Part shown: in pieces, positions 41,977-51,867 of the stretch
Layout of the letters: each line of letters begins with the position of its first letter
Numbering within the stretch: position 1 is the stretch's first letter
Source: Pseudomonas sp. A34-9
GTDB lineage: Bacteria > Pseudomonadota > Gammaproteobacteria > Pseudomonadales > Pseudomonadaceae
DNA: 64,000 nt
Assembly: GCF_029543085.1 (NCBI RefSeq)
Contig: NZ_CP119967.1
Span: 5,835,001-5,899,000 of the forward strand
Direction: 5' to 3'
The notes under the pieces: generated by a model
The model's database searches: none
What the model saw: the letters and a program-made list of their open reading frames with translations, nothing else
Told to the model about the DNA's origin: nothing
Program-made: the position numbers and the translations under genes

Positions 41977-42306
41977 ATGAGCGAATTCAAACGAATCCCC
42001 CCGGAACAGGCCCAGGCCCTGCGTGAACAAGGCGCCGTTGTCGTCGATGTCCGTGATCCTGCGACTTTCGCCGCCCTGCACATCAGCGGCTCCAGGCATC
42101 TGGACAATCATTCTCTGCACGCTTTCATTCAAGGCGCCGACCTTGACGCACCGACCGTCGTCGTCTGCTACCACGGTAATTCCAGCCAGGGTGCTGCGGC
42201 CTACCTGATCAGCCAGGGTTTCTCCGACGTCTACAGCATGGATGGCGGCTTCGAGTTGTGGCGTACGACTTATCCTGCGGAAACTGCCCAAGGCAGCGCC
42301 GAATAA
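41977..42306 (+). CDS. glpE: Thiosulfate sulfurtransferase GlpE
   Basis: 109-residue single-domain rhodanese. The active-site Cys is C64 in [10 protein letters not shown] and the N-terminal VVDVRDP is typical. It transfers sulfur from thiosulfate to thiophilic acceptors such as cyanide or thioredoxin. Last gene of the lptD cluster, 33 bp after apaH. Confidence 0.94.
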   Translation: MSEFKRIPPEQAQALREQGAVVVDVRDPATFAALHISGSRHLDNHSLHAFIQGADLDAPTVVVCYHGNSSQGAAAYLISQGFSDVYSMDGGFELWRTTYPAETAQGSAE

Positions 42307-42317
42307 TTTTTTTGTCA

Positions 42318-42349
42318 CGCGCAGGCCCCGGCTGCCGTGGGCCTGCGCG
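42318..42349 (+). other. Strong hairpin after glpE
   Basis: CGCGCAGGCCC (42318-42328) and GGGCCTGCGCG (42339-42349), 11-bp perfect stem. A T-run precedes rather than follows it, so it is not a standard terminator for either strand. Confidence 0.55.
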
Positions 42350-42411
42350 GGCAGACGAACGGTCCTGCCACAACTAATTACGTATCTCGCCTTTACCTGC
42401 CGAATTCCCAA

Positions 42412-42421
42412 CTATCCTTAA
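42412..42421 (+). promoter_or_regulatory. Candidate sigma-S type -10 element for prkA
   Basis: CTATCCTTAA differs by one base from the extended sigma-S -10 consensus CTATACTTAA, about 180 bp before prkA. E. coli yeaGH is RpoS-dependent, which fits, but the site is seen by eye only. Confidence 0.35.
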
Positions 42422-42480
42422 GCGCAGGCCATCCAAAACAGGGGAGAGCCGGTACACCGGCGCACGGGTCATCGGGAGTG

Positions 42481-42507
42481 ACTTTCACGATTGTCGGTCG
42501 TGAAAGT
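42481..42507 (+). promoter_or_regulatory. Perfect palindrome in the prkA leader
   Basis: ACTTTCACGA (42481-42490) and TCGTGAAAGT (42498-42507) with a 7-base centre, about 100 bp before the prkA start and downstream of the candidate promoter. Operator or mRNA hairpin. Confidence 0.45.
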
Positions 42508-42603
42508 GTTCTGGGGGGTAAACAATCAGCTGCTACTGCGGCTGCTTGCCAGCATCGACTGAGTGATCCGGCGTCGGCTCCACGTATCGAGCGAGGTGAC
42601 GTC

Positions 42604-44526
42604 ATGAGTATCTTTAGCCACTTCCAACAACGCTTTGAGTCCACACGCCAGGAAGAACTCTCGCTGCAAGAGTACCTGGAGCTGTGCAAGAAGGACCGCA
42701 GCGCTTACGTTTCCGCCGCCGAGCGTCTATTACTGGCCATCGGTGAGCCGGAGCTGCTCGACACCTCGACCAATTCGAGGCTGTCACGCATCTTCTCCAA
42801 CAAGGTGATCCGTCGCTATCCGGCCTTTGAAGACTTCCACGGGATGGAAGAATGCATCGACCAGATCGTCTCGTATTTCCGCCATGCCGCCCAAGGCCTG
42901 GAAGAGAAGAAACAAATCCTCTATCTGCTCGGCCCCGTCGGTGGCGGTAAATCGTCCCTGGCCGAGAAGCTGAAACAACTGATTGAAAAAGTGCCCTTCT
43001 ACGCAATCAAAGGCTCGCCGGTATTCGAATCGCCACTGGGTCTGTTCAACGCCACCGAAGATGGCGCGATCCTGGAGGAAGACTTCGGTATTCCACGGCG
43101 CTACCTGAACACCATCATGTCGCCGTGGGCGACCAAACGCCTGGCCGAGTTCGGCGGCGACATCAGCCAGTTCCGCGTGGTCAAGCTGTACCCGTCGATC
43201 CTCAACCAGATCGCCGTGGCGAAGACCGAACCGGGCGACGAGAACAACCAGGACATTTCCGCGCTGGTCGGTAAAGTCGACATCCGCAAACTCGAGGAAT
43301 ATCCACAGAACGACGCCGATGCTTACAGCTACTCCGGTGCGCTGTGCCGGGCCAACCAGGGCCTGATGGAATTCGTCGAAATGTTCAAGGCACCGATCAA
43401 GGTGCTGCACCCGTTGCTGACCGCCACTCAGGAAGGTAACTACAACAGTACCGAAGGCCTCGGCGCGATTCCGTTCACCGGGATCCTGCTTGCTCACTCC
43501 AACGAATCGGAGTGGCACACCTTCCGCAACAACAAGAACAACGAAGCCTTCATCGACCGGATCTACATCGTCAAAGTGCCGTACTGCCTGCGCGTCAGCG
43601 ACGAAGTGAAGATCTACGACAAGCTGCTGTTCAACAGCTCCCTGGCCAAGGCGCATTGCGCGCCGGACACCTTGAAAATGCTCGCGCAGTTCACTGTGCT
43701 GTCACGCCTCAAGGAGCCGGAAAACTCCAACATCTATTCGAAAATGCGCGTCTACGACGGCGAAAACCTCAAGGACACCGATCCAAAGGCCAAGTCGATT
43801 CAGGAATACCGCGACTCGGCAGGTGTCGACGAAGGCATGAATGGTCTATCGACCCGCTTTGCGTTCAAGATCCTGTCCAAGGTGTTCAACTTCGATCCGC
43901 ATGAAATCGCCGCCAACCCGGTGCACCTGCTCTATGTACTTGAGCAACAGATCGAACAGGAACAATTCCAGGCTGAAACCCGTGAGCGCTATCTGCGCTA
44001 CCTGAAAGAGTACCTGGCACCGCGTTATATCGAGTTCATCGGCAAAGAGATCCAGACCGCGTACCTCGAGTCTTACAGCGAGTACGGCCAGAACATTTTC
44101 GACCGTTACGTGCTGTATGCGGACTTCTGGATTCAGGATCAGGAATACCGCGATCCGGAAACCGGCGAGATCCTCAACCGCGTGGCCCTCAACGAGGAAC
44201 TGGAAAAAATCGAAAAACCGGCCGGCATCAGCAATCCGAAGGATTTCCGCAACGAAATCGTCAACTTCGTCCTGCGCGCCCGGGCCAACAACAACGGCAA
44301 GAACCCGACCTGGCTCAGCTACGAAAAACTGCGGGTGGTCATCGAGAAGAAAATGTTCTCGAACACCGAAGATCTGCTGCCAGTCATCAGTTTCAACGCC
44401 AAGGCCAGCAAAGAGGATCAGCAAAAGCACAACGACTTCGTCACTCGAATGGTCGAACGCGGCTACACCGACAAACAGGTACGGCTTCTTTCCGAATGGT
44501 ACCTACGGGTCCGGAAATCGCAGTAA
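42604..44526 (+). CDS. prkA: PrkA-family serine protein kinase/AAA protein (YeaG)
   Basis: 640 residues from the ATG at 42604, which has GAGGTGACG upstream; the long in-frame extension before it is leader sequence. N-terminal AAA module with Walker A GPVGGGKS at 110-117, and a C-terminal PrkA kinase domain. The E. coli homologue YeaG is a kinase of sustained-starvation stress responses; an AAA protease activity is reported for B. subtilis PrkA. It is followed by yeaH and spoVR, the conserved trio. Confidence 0.94.
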   Translation: MSIFSHFQQRFESTRQEELSLQEYLELCKKDRSAYVSAAERLLLAIGEPELLDTSTNSRLSRIFSNKVIRRYPAFEDFHGMEECIDQIVSYFRHAAQGLEEKKQILYLLGPVGGGKSSLAEKLKQLIEKVPFYAIKGSPVFESPLGLFNATEDGAILEEDFGIPRRYLNTIMSPWATKRLAEFGGDISQFRVVKLYPSILNQIAVAKTEPGDENNQDISALVGKVDIRKLEEYPQNDADAYSYSGALCRANQGLMEFVEMFKAPIKVLHPLLTATQEGNYNSTEGLGAIPFTGILLAHSNESEWHTFRNNKNNEAFIDRIYIVKVPYCLRVSDEVKIYDKLLFNSSLAKAHCAPDTLKMLAQFTVLSRLKEPENSNIYSKMRVYDGENLKDTDPKAKSIQEYRDSAGVDEGMNGLSTRFAFKILSKVFNFDPHEIAANPVHLLYVLEQQIEQEQFQAETRERYLRYLKEYLAPRYIEFIGKEIQTAYLESYSEYGQNIFDRYVLYADFWIQDQEYRDPETGEILNRVALNEELEKIEKPAGISNPKDFRNEIVNFVLRARANNNGKNPTWLSYEKLRVVIEKKMFSNTEDLLPVISFNAKASKEDQQKHNDFVTRMVERGYTDKQVRLLSEWYLRVRKSQ

Positions 44527-44530
44527 AACA

Positions 44531-44619
44531 GCTACAAGCCTCAAGCTACGAGCTGCAAGAAAAAAGCAGGTGAACGCTGTGCTTCTACTTGCAGCTCGCA
44601 GCTCACAACTTGAAGCTGC
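44531..44619. repeat. Imperfect long inverted repeat between prkA and yeaH
   Basis: Arms of about 29 bases built on AGCTGCAAG / CTTGCAGCT, with a loop of about 27 bases. A related half-copy is at 27620. As part of the polycistronic mRNA it would fold into a strong stem between the two coding regions. Confidence 0.7.
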
Positions 44620-44633
44620 CCGGAGGGCCTCCT

Positions 44634-45905
44634 ATGAGCTATGTGATCGACCGACGTCTCAATGGCAAGAACAAGAGCACGGTGAACCGCCAGCGTTTTC
44701 TGCGGCGTTACCGTGACCACATCAAGAAGGCTGTCGAAGAGGCGGTCAGCCGGCGTTCCATTACCGATATGGAACACGGCGAACAGATCAGCATTCCCGG
44801 TCGCGACATCGACGAACCGGTGCTTCACCATGGCCGCGGCGGCAAGCAGACCGTGGTTCACCCTGGCAACAAGGAATTCACTGCCGGCGAACACATCGCC
44901 CGGCCACCGGGCGGTGGCGGCGGACGCGGTCCGGGCAAGGCCGGCAATTCCGGCGAGGGCATGGACGAATTCGTCTTCCAGATTACCCAGGAAGAGTTTC
45001 TCGAGTTCATGTTCGAAGATCTCGAACTGCCCAATCTGGTCAAGCGCAACCTCAGCGGTACCGACACCTTTAAAACCGTGCGCGCCGGGATCAGCAACGA
45101 AGGCAATCCGTCACGGATCAACATCATCCGCACCCTGCGCTCGGCCCATGCCCGGCGCATTGCCCTGTCCGGCAGCAGCCGGGCGAAACTGCGCGAAGTC
45201 AAAGAAGAACTTGAACGCCTGAGACGCGAAGAGCCAGACAACTTCGGCGATATTCAGGAACTCGAGGCCGAAATCGAAAAACTCAGCGCGCGCATCCATC
45301 GTGTGCCGTTCCTCGACACGTTCGACTTGAAATACAACCTGCTGATCAAACAGCCCAATCCCAGTTCGAAAGCAGTGATGTTCTGCCTGATGGACGTCTC
45401 TGGCTCGATGACTCAGGCGACCAAGGACATCGCCAAACGCTTTTTCATCCTGTTGTACCTGTTCCTGAAACGGAACTACGACAAGATCGACGTCGTGTTC
45501 ATCCGCCACCACACCAGCGCCCGGGAAGTCGACGAGGAGGAGTTTTTCTACTCGCGGGAAACCGGCGGCACCATCGTATCCAGCGCCCTGAAGCTGATGC
45601 AGGAAATCATGGCCGAGCGTTATCCGAGCAATGAATGGAACATCTACGCGGCCCAGGCTTCCGACGGCGACAACTGGAACGATGACTCGCCGATCTGTCG
45701 TGACATTCTGATCAACCAGATCATGCCGTTTGTGCAGTACTACACTTACGTGGAGATCACCCCGCGCGAACATCAGGCCTTGTGGTACGAGTACGAACGC
45801 ATTGCCGAAGCCTTCTCTGACACTTTTGCCCAGCAACAACTGGTCTCGGCCGGGGATATCTATCCGGTCTTCCGTGAACTCTTCCAGCGCAGGTTAGTGA
45901 CATGA
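44634..45905 (+). CDS. yeaH: DUF444 von Willebrand A-like protein (YeaH)
   Basis: 423 residues from the ATG at 44634 (GGAGGGCCTCCT upstream). Basic N-terminus, Gly-rich segment at about 95-105, coiled-coil stretch at about 180-220, then a VWA-type domain with DVSGS (254-258), a MIDAS-like metal site. Works with PrkA and SpoVR in stress and stationary phase; mechanism unknown. It overlaps spoVR by 4 bp. Confidence 0.92.
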   Translation: MSYVIDRRLNGKNKSTVNRQRFLRRYRDHIKKAVEEAVSRRSITDMEHGEQISIPGRDIDEPVLHHGRGGKQTVVHPGNKEFTAGEHIARPPGGGGGRGPGKAGNSGEGMDEFVFQITQEEFLEFMFEDLELPNLVKRNLSGTDTFKTVRAGISNEGNPSRINIIRTLRSAHARRIALSGSSRAKLREVKEELERLRREEPDNFGDIQELEAEIEKLSARIHRVPFLDTFDLKYNLLIKQPNPSSKAVMFCLMDVSGSMTQATKDIAKRFFILLYLFLKRNYDKIDVVFIRHHTSAREVDEEEFFYSRETGGTIVSSALKLMQEIMAERYPSNEWNIYAAQASDGDNWNDDSPICRDILINQIMPFVQYYTYVEITPREHQALWYEYERIAEAFSDTFAQQQLVSAGDIYPVFRELFQRRLVT

Positions 45906-47464
45906 CCGCCAAAGAGCAGAAGCGCCAACCCATTTCCACCGGCTCCGAATGGACATTCGAGCTGATTCAGACCTACGACCGCGAAATCGCCCGGATCGCG
46001 GCCCGCTATGCGCTGGATACCTATCCCAACCAGATCGAGGTGATCACCGCCGAGCAGATGATGGACGCGTACGCCTCGGTGGGCATGCCGCTGGGCTATC
46101 ACCACTGGTCTTACGGTAAACACTTTCTCAGCACCGAAAAATCCTACAGTCGCGGGCAAATGGGCCTGGCCTACGAAATCGTGATCAACTCCGACCCGTG
46201 CATTGCCTACCTGATGGAAGAAAACACCATCTGCATGCAGGCGCTGGTGGTGGCGCACGCGTGCTACGGGCACAACAGCTTCTTCAAGGGCAATTACCTG
46301 TTTCGTACCTGGACCGACGCCAGCTCGATCATCGATTACCTGGTGTTCGCCAAGCAATACATCATGCAGTGCGAAGAGCGCCATGGCATCGATGCGGTGG
46401 AAGACTTGCTCGACTCCTGCCATGCCCTGATGAACTACGGCGTCGATCGCTACAAGCGTCCGTATCCGATTTCCGCCGAAGAGGAACGCCGGCGGCAGAA
46501 AGATCGCGAAGAACACATGCAAAAGCAGATCAACGATCTGTGGCGCACCATTCCCAAAGGCGCGGACAAGTACAGCGACAGGGACAACGCACGCTTCCCG
46601 GCCGAGCCGCAGGAAAACATCCTTTACTTCATCGAGAAACACGCGCCGTTGCTGGAGCCGTGGCAGCGCGAAATCGTGCGGATCGTGCGCAAGATCGCCC
46701 AGTATTTCTATCCACAACGTCAAACCCAGGTGATGAACGAAGGCTGGGCGACGTTCTGGCACTACACGCTGATGAATGACCTGTACGACGAAGGCCTGGT
46801 CACTGATGGGTTCATGATGGAATTCCTCACCTCGCACACCAGCGTGGTGTTTCAGCCTGGATTCGATAGCCCGTATTACAACGGCATCAACCCCTACGCG
46901 CTGGGCTTTGCGATGTACCGTGACATCCGGCGCATGTGCGAAGAACCTACCGAAGAGGACCGTCGCTGGTTCCCGGAAATCGCCGGGACCGATTGGCTGT
47001 CGACCATCAAGTTCGCCATGAGCAGCTTCAAGGATGAGAGCTTTATCCTGCAGTACCTGTCACCGAAAGTGATCCGCGACCTGAAACTGTTCAGCATTCT
47101 CGATGATGACCAAAAGGACGACCTGCTGGTGCCGGCCATCCACGATGAACCCGGTTACCGGATCATTCGCGAAACCCTCGCCGCGCAGTACAACCTCGGC
47201 AACCGCGAACCCAACGTGCAGATCTACAGCATCGACCGGCGCGGTGACCGCTCACTGACCTTGCGTCACCAACAGCACGACCGCAAACCGCTGGGCGATT
47301 CCACCGACGAGGTGCTCAAACACCTGCATCGCTTGTGGGGCTTCGATATTCATCTGGAAACCCTGCAAGGCGACCAGATCATGAAAACCCATCACGTTCC
47401 GCCACGCAGTGAACACAGCGAAGGGGATTACGGTCGACTGGATCTGGCCGTCATTCATCTTTGA
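45902..47464 (+). CDS. SpoVR family protein (YcgB)
   Basis: 520 residues, the full family length. Conserved [32 protein letters not shown] and [16 protein letters not shown] segments contain clustered His/Glu that suggest a metal site. Named for B. subtilis sporulation, but in non-sporulating bacteria it is linked to stress. Third gene of prkA-yeaH-spoVR; starts in the yeaH stop. Confidence 0.94.
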   Translation: MTAKEQKRQPISTGSEWTFELIQTYDREIARIAARYALDTYPNQIEVITAEQMMDAYASVGMPLGYHHWSYGKHFLSTEKSYSRGQMGLAYEIVINSDPCIAYLMEENTICMQALVVAHACYGHNSFFKGNYLFRTWTDASSIIDYLVFAKQYIMQCEERHGIDAVEDLLDSCHALMNYGVDRYKRPYPISAEEERRRQKDREEHMQKQINDLWRTIPKGADKYSDRDNARFPAEPQENILYFIEKHAPLLEPWQREIVRIVRKIAQYFYPQRQTQVMNEGWATFWHYTLMNDLYDEGLVTDGFMMEFLTSHTSVVFQPGFDSPYYNGINPYALGFAMYRDIRRMCEEPTEEDRRWFPEIAGTDWLSTIKFAMSSFKDESFILQYLSPKVIRDLKLFSILDDDQKDDLLVPAIHDEPGYRIIRETLAAQYNLGNREPNVQIYSIDRRGDRSLTLRHQQHDRKPLGDSTDEVLKHLHRLWGFDIHLETLQGDQIMKTHHVPPRSEHSEGDYGRLDLAVIHL

Positions 47465-47527
47465 TTCGCTTGCGGCCTCCGAAAGTCTGACGCAAGGGTT
47501 ATCCTGTCAGGCTAACGGAGGTTTTTT

Positions 47528-48751
47528 ATGCAGATTTTCAAGGTTGGCGGCGCGGTTCGTGATCGCTTGCTGGGCAAACCGGTCACCGACATCGATTGGG
47601 TGGTGGTCGGTGCCACCACGGAAGAAATGCTCGCCAAGGGCTATCGTCCGGTCGGTGCGGATTTCCCGGTGTTTCTTCACCCAAAAAGCGGCGAGGAATA
47701 CGCCCTCGCCCGCACCGAGCGCAAAAGCGGTCGCGGTTACGGCGGCTTCACCTTTCATGCCAGCCCTGAAGTGACGCTTGAAGAAGACCTGATTCGCCGC
47801 GACCTGACCATCAACGCCATGGCCGAGGACGACCAGCACAATCTGACGGACCCGTACCATGGCCAGCGCGATCTTCAAGCCCGAATTCTGCGCCATGTAT
47901 CGCCGGCGTTCGCCGAGGATCCACTGCGAGTGCTGCGTGTTGCCCGCTTCGCTGCGCGTTATGCCGGATTAGGCTTCACCGTCGCGCCCGAGACGCTGGA
48001 ACTCATGCGGCAGCTAAGCCAATCCGGCGAACTGGAGGCACTGACCGCCGAGCGCAGCTGGAAAGAAATCTCCCGCGCGCTGATGGAAGATCAGCCTCAA
48101 GTGTTCATTCAGGTGCTTCGCGACTGTGGCGCGTTGAAAGTACTGATGCCGGAAGTCGACGCACTTTTTGGTGTGCCACAACCGGAAGCGCATCACCCGG
48201 AAATCGACACCGGCCTGCACACGCTGAGCGTGCTGGAACAGTCAGCGCTACACAAACAACCGCTGACGGTTCGTTGGGCCTGCCTGCTGCACGACCTCGG
48301 CAAAGGCCTGACCCCGGAAGCAGAGTGGCCACGGCACATCGCCCATGAACACACCGGGTTGAAGCTGATCAAAGCGGTTAACGAGCGCTTCAAGGCGCCA
48401 AAGGATTGCCAGGAACTGGCGTTACTGGTCGGCCAGTACCACACCCATGGCCACCGGGCGCTGGAGCTGAAGGCTTCGACGCTGCTGGAGCTGCTGCAGA
48501 GTTTTGACGTGTATCGCCGGCCGCAGCGATTTGAGGAGTTTATCGTCGCGTGCGAAATGGACGCCCGAGGCCGCAAAGGGCTGGAGCAGAGAAGTTATCC
48601 ACAGGCGGATTACTTGCGTGGCGCGGCCAAGGCTGCGCGGGAAGTTGCGGTGCAGCCGTTGCTGGAGAAGGGATTCAAAGGGCCGGAACTGGGCGAGGCG
48701 CTGAAGCGTGAGCGACTGAAGGCGCTGAAGGCCTACAAAGAGAAAGCCTGA
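47528..48751 (+). CDS. cca: CCA-adding tRNA nucleotidyltransferase with HD domain
   Basis: Adds and repairs the 3' CCA end of tRNAs. 407 residues. The class II nucleotidyltransferase head has GGAVRD at 7-12 and the metal acids D21 and D23 in DIDWVVVG. The HD domain (LLHDLGKGL, about 255) gives phosphatase/phosphodiesterase activity as in E. coli. A GGAGG ribosome-binding site precedes the ATG. Confidence 0.95.
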   Translation: MQIFKVGGAVRDRLLGKPVTDIDWVVVGATTEEMLAKGYRPVGADFPVFLHPKSGEEYALARTERKSGRGYGGFTFHASPEVTLEEDLIRRDLTINAMAEDDQHNLTDPYHGQRDLQARILRHVSPAFAEDPLRVLRVARFAARYAGLGFTVAPETLELMRQLSQSGELEALTAERSWKEISRALMEDQPQVFIQVLRDCGALKVLMPEVDALFGVPQPEAHHPEIDTGLHTLSVLEQSALHKQPLTVRWACLLHDLGKGLTPEAEWPRHIAHEHTGLKLIKAVNERFKAPKDCQELALLVGQYHTHGHRALELKASTLLELLQSFDVYRRPQRFEEFIVACEMDARGRKGLEQRSYPQADYLRGAAKAAREVAVQPLLEKGFKGPELGEALKRERLKALKAYKEKA

Positions 48752-48754
48752 AGC

Positions 48755-48840
48755 AAGATCAAAAGATCGCAGCCTTCGGCAGCTCCTACATGGGATTAAG
48801 CGTTTTCCTGTAGGAGCTGCCGAAGGCTGCGATCTTTTGC
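48755..48840. repeat. REP pair, family A (outward-facing)
   Basis: AAGATCAAAAGATCGCAGCC...CTACA and inverted TGTAGGAGCTGCCGAAGG...CTTTTG, arms in the order of the 31979 pair. Fills the gap between the convergent cca and folK genes and is the only candidate terminator there. Confidence 0.9.
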
Positions 48841-48842
48841 TT

Positions 48843-49358
48843 TTAAAGATTCTGCGGGGTCAATTGCGCGCCCCGCCATTCGAATGCAACCGGCGCCAGA
48901 ACCTGATCAATCTGCGCCTCAGCCCACAACGTCGCGAAGCTTTTTCCCACACCGGGATGCACACGATCCGGCGCAATCAACGACAACGGCCACAACACAA
49001 AAGCATTTTTCAGAATTTCCGCACGCGGCAATACCAGACCGTCGAAATTTCCCGCCAGTTCGCCGTACAACAGCACGTCGATATCCAGCGGCAAACCCTT
49101 GCGATCCGGCGCGTAGCGGCCATTATCCGCCTCAATGAACTTCAAGCGTCGATCCAGTTCCATCAATGGCAGATCGGTATAGGCCGACACCACAAAGTTG
49201 AAGAACGGCCCGCTCTTGATCCCTACCGGTTGGCTCTCGAAAACCGCCGAACAGCGGATATCTACCAGAAACGTCGCCAAAGCATCGAGCCCGGCACGCA
49301 AATGGGTTTCGCGCTCGATATTGCTACCGAGCCCGAGGTAGACCTGAGTCAGCGACAT
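48843..49358 (-). CDS. folK: Hydroxymethyldihydropteridine pyrophosphokinase
   Basis: Transfers pyrophosphate from ATP to 6-hydroxymethyl-7,8-dihydropterin in folate synthesis. 171 residues. N-terminal LGLGSNI, the FESQPVG region, LPLDIDVLLYG with the catalytic Asp pair, and LPRAEILKNAFVLWPL are all typical. Overlaps folB by 10 bp. Confidence 0.96.
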   Translation of the reverse strand: MSLTQVYLGLGSNIERETHLRAGLDALATFLVDIRCSAVFESQPVGIKSGPFFNFVVSAYTDLPLMELDRRLKFIEADNGRYAPDRKGLPLDIDVLLYGELAGNFDGLVLPRAEILKNAFVLWPLSLIAPDRVHPGVGKSFATLWAEAQIDQVLAPVAFEWRGAQLTPQNL

Positions 49359-49705
49359 CCGCGCTCGATCTCCACACCCACGCCACCTTTCGCAGCCGGG
49401 ACAGCGCCTGGCTTGGTCAACTTCAGGCGAACCCAGGTGATACCGAATTCGCTCATTAGCACTTCGACCAGACGCTCGGCGAATGTCTCGACCAGTTGAA
49501 ACTGCGCCTGCTCGGCAAAAGCCTGAATTCGCGTAGAAACGCTGGCGTAGTCGAGCGCCAGGGTCAGGTCGTCACCGGCGGCGGCCGGGCGATTGTCCCA
49601 GGCGAAGCTCAGATCAAGTCGCAGGCACTGTCGGATGCCGCGCTCCCAGTCGTAGGCACCAATGACGGTGTCGACTTCCAGGCCCTCGATAAACACTCTG
49701 TCCAA
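49349..49705 (-). CDS. folB: Dihydroneopterin aldolase
   Basis: Makes 6-hydroxymethyldihydropterin, the FolK substrate. The TTG at 49705, with GGAGAG six bases upstream, gives 118 residues starting (M)[15 protein letters not shown]; a TTG at 49729 lacks such a site. The conserved Glu near EGLEVD and the Lys in LKLTKPGAV are the catalytic positions. Divergent from plsY. Confidence 0.94.
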   Translation of the reverse strand: MDRVFIEGLEVDTVIGAYDWERGIRQCLRLDLSFAWDNRPAAAGDDLTLALDYASVSTRIQAFAEQAQFQLVETFAERLVEVLMSEFGITWVRLKLTKPGAVPAAKGGVGVEIERGCR

Positions 49706-49779
49706 GCACTTCTCTCCGCTGCACGACAAGGGCGCAATGCGCCGTTAGAATCAGGGCGTCCTCGCCCGGAATAGTTAGC

Positions 49780-50349
49780 ATGTTTTGGTTACTGGCGACT
49801 TTCGCCTACCTGCTCGGCTCGCTGTCCTTCGCCATTTTGCTCAGCCGCCTGACCGGAAATCCGGATCCGCGAATGAGTGGCTCGGGCAATGCCGGTGCCA
49901 CCAACATGCTGCGCCTGGCCGGTCGCAAACTCGCGATCCTGACCCTGCTGGGTGATCTGTGCAAAGGCCTGGTGCCGGTGCTGATCGCCTCGGCTGCAGG
50001 CCTTTCGCTGCAGGATCAGGCATGGATCGGCGTGTGCGCCGTGATCGGTCACCTGTTCCCTCTGTACTTTCGCTTTCGTGGCGGCAAGGGCGTCGCCACC
50101 GCCGCCGGCATGCTGCTTGGCCTTTATCCCCCCGCCGCGCTGCTGGCAGTATGCGCCTGGTTGCTGACGTTTTACCTGACCCGCACCAGTTCGCTTGCTG
50201 CCCTGATCGCCACGCCACTGACCCTGCCGTTGCTGGCCTGGCAGGAACCAGAGGCGCTGTTGCCGATGAGCGCACTGACCTTGCTGATCGTCTGGCGCCA
50301 CCGCGGCAATCTACGCGACCTGTTTGCCGGGCGCGAACGGCATTTTTAA
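49780..50349 (+). CDS. plsY: Glycerol-3-phosphate acyltransferase PlsY
   Basis: Inner-membrane enzyme that acylates glycerol-3-phosphate using acyl-phosphate, the first step of phospholipid synthesis. 189 residues, five hydrophobic helices. The three family motifs are visible: [17 protein letters not shown] and the C-terminal IVWRHRGNL. Convergent with tsaD. Confidence 0.95.
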   Translation: MFWLLATFAYLLGSLSFAILLSRLTGNPDPRMSGSGNAGATNMLRLAGRKLAILTLLGDLCKGLVPVLIASAAGLSLQDQAWIGVCAVIGHLFPLYFRFRGGKGVATAAGMLLGLYPPAALLAVCAWLLTFYLTRTSSLAALIATPLTLPLLAWQEPEALLPMSALTLLIVWRHRGNLRDLFAGRERHF

Positions 50350-50371
50350 ATAGCGCCCACGACGCCTCTCA

Positions 50372-51397
50372 TCACAACGGCGACAATTGCTCCATTGGCC
50401 AGCGCGCCTGCACGCTGATCGCCAGAGTTTCCTGCTGACCGGCCTGCAAGCGCTGGCAACCGGCGAACGCGATCATTGCGCCATTGTCGGTGCAGAACTC
50501 CGGGCGGGCGTAAAACACATCGCCCTTCATGTCGCCGAGCATCTTCTCCAGCGAAACACGCAAGGCCTTGTTGGCACTGACGCCGCCAGCGATCACCAGA
50601 CGCTTCATGCCCGCCTGCTTCAGGGCTCGCTTGCACTTTATGGTCAAAGTCTCCACCACGGCCTGCTGGAACGCCAGCGCGATGTCGCAACGGGCTTGCT
50701 CGTTGTCGTCTCCGGCGCTGACACACTGCTGCCAGGTATTCAGGGCAAAGGTTTTCAAACCGCTGAAGCTGAAATCCAGACCCGGACGATCACACATCGG
50801 ACGCGGAAAGGTGAAACGTCCCGCGACGCCCTTCTCCGCCAACTTGGCGATTTCCGGTCCGCCCGGATAATTGAGGCCCATCATCTTTGCGGTCTTGTCG
50901 AACGCTTCGCCGGCGGCATCGTCGAGCGTCTCGCCGAGCAGGCTGTATTGACCAATACCATCGACCTGAACCAGCTGCGTATGACCTCCGGAGACCAACA
51001 AAGCGACGAACGGGAATTCCGGTGGTTTTGGCTCCAGCATCGGCGCCAGCAAATGCCCTTCCATGTGGTGCACGCCGAGCGCAGGAATGCCCCAGGCAAA
51101 GGCCAGCGCCTGAGCGCAGGAAGCACCGACCAGCAACGCGCCAACCAGCCCAGGACCCGCGGTATAGGCGATGGCGTCGATCTCGGTCGGCACACAGTCA
51201 GCCTCGGCCAACACCTGACGAATCAAGGGCAGCATGCGCTTGACGTGGTCACGCGAGGCGAGCTCCGGCACCACGCCGCCATAGGCGCGGTGCAGGTCGA
51301 TCTGGCTGAACAATGCATCGGCCAGCAAGCCGCGTTCGCTGTCATATAATGCGACGCCGGTTTCGTCGCAGGAGGTTTCTAATCCCAGTACTAGCAT
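50372..51397 (-). CDS. tsaD: tRNA N6-threonylcarbamoyladenosine transferase subunit TsaD
   Basis: Transfers the threonylcarbamoyl group to A37 of ANN-decoding tRNAs with TsaB and TsaE. 341 residues; iron ligands H111 and H115 in HHMEGH, and the ASKHA phosphate loops ([10 protein letters not shown] at 4-13). Divergent from rpsU, as in most proteobacteria. Confidence 0.97.
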   Translation of the reverse strand: MLVLGLETSCDETGVALYDSERGLLADALFSQIDLHRAYGGVVPELASRDHVKRMLPLIRQVLAEADCVPTEIDAIAYTAGPGLVGALLVGASCAQALAFAWGIPALGVHHMEGHLLAPMLEPKPPEFPFVALLVSGGHTQLVQVDGIGQYSLLGETLDDAAGEAFDKTAKMMGLNYPGGPEIAKLAEKGVAGRFTFPRPMCDRPGLDFSFSGLKTFALNTWQQCVSAGDDNEQARCDIALAFQQAVVETLTIKCKRALKQAGMKRLVIAGGVSANKALRVSLEKMLGDMKGDVFYARPEFCTDNGAMIAFAGCQRLQAGQQETLAISVQARWPMEQLSPL

Positions 51398-51484
51398 GGG
51401 TTTGCGCCTTGTTTAGGCTGAATTCGAAGGCGCGCATAATAGTCGCCACGTGATGCCCCGACCAGCGGTTTTCGATCAGAGGCT

Positions 51485-51513
51485 TTGCATTCCGAGCGAT
51501 GAGGGGTTAACAT
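51485..51513 (+). promoter_or_regulatory. Candidate promoter of the rpsU-dnaG-rpoD group
   Basis: TTGCAT (51485-51490), 17-base spacer, TAACAT (51508-51513), about 85 bp before rpsU. The -10 box lies inside the left arm of the 51503-51572 inverted repeat. Confidence 0.4.
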
Positions 51514-51572
51514 CCGCAACCCTTAAAAACCGACGTCTTCAAGTGCTCTTTTGCCGCGAGGATGTTGACCCC
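51503..51572 (+). promoter_or_regulatory. Inverted repeat upstream of rpsU
   Basis: GGGGTTAACATCC (51503-51515) and GGATGTTGACCCC (51560-51572) pair over 13 positions with one G-U. The right arm ends 24 bp before the rpsU ATG. As RNA it would be a long stem in the leader; as DNA it overlaps the candidate -10 box. Confidence 0.5.
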
Positions 51573-51596
51573 GGTAATGAATGAAGGTAGCTCTGG

Positions 51597-51812
51597 ATGC
51601 CAGCCGTCAAAGTTAAAGAGAACGAACCCTTCGACGTAGCTCTGCGTCGTTTCAAGCGCTCCTGCGAAAAAGCCGGTGTACTGGCTGAAGTTCGTAGCCG
51701 CGAATTTTACGAGAAGCCAACTTCTGAGCGTAAGCGCAAAGCAGCAGCCGCTGTTAAGCGTCACGCCAAGAAAGTTCAGCGCGAACAGCGCCGCGCCGTT
51801 CGTCTGTACTAA
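51597..51812 (+). CDS. rpsU: 30S ribosomal protein bS21
   Basis: 71 residues, a very basic protein of the 30S platform needed for initiation. [21 protein letters not shown] matches the family from the first residue. First gene of the rpsU-dnaG-rpoD macromolecular-synthesis group. A long spacer separates it from dnaG. Confidence 0.97.
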
Positions 51813-51843
51813 TACACAGACGTTCGTAGCAAGCTTCTTGCCT

Positions 51844-51866
51844 AAGCCCGGCTCTGAGCCGGGCTA
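51844..51866 (+). terminator. Attenuator-like hairpin after rpsU
   Basis: AGCCCGGCTC-TGAGCCGGGCT stem 31 bp after rpsU, followed by AATGGCATTTG, so no strong U-run. It probably lets part of the transcription through to dnaG and makes rpsU mRNA more abundant. Confidence 0.55.
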
Positions 51867-51867
51867 A

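Noticed and set aside
42318..42349. glpE hairpin as intrinsic terminator
   Set aside because: The T-run lies before the stem on the plus strand, and the minus strand gives an A-run after it; neither fits a standard terminator.
51507..51764. 85-codon minus-strand frame over rpsU
   Set aside because: It is the reverse of rpsU and its leader; no family match recognised.
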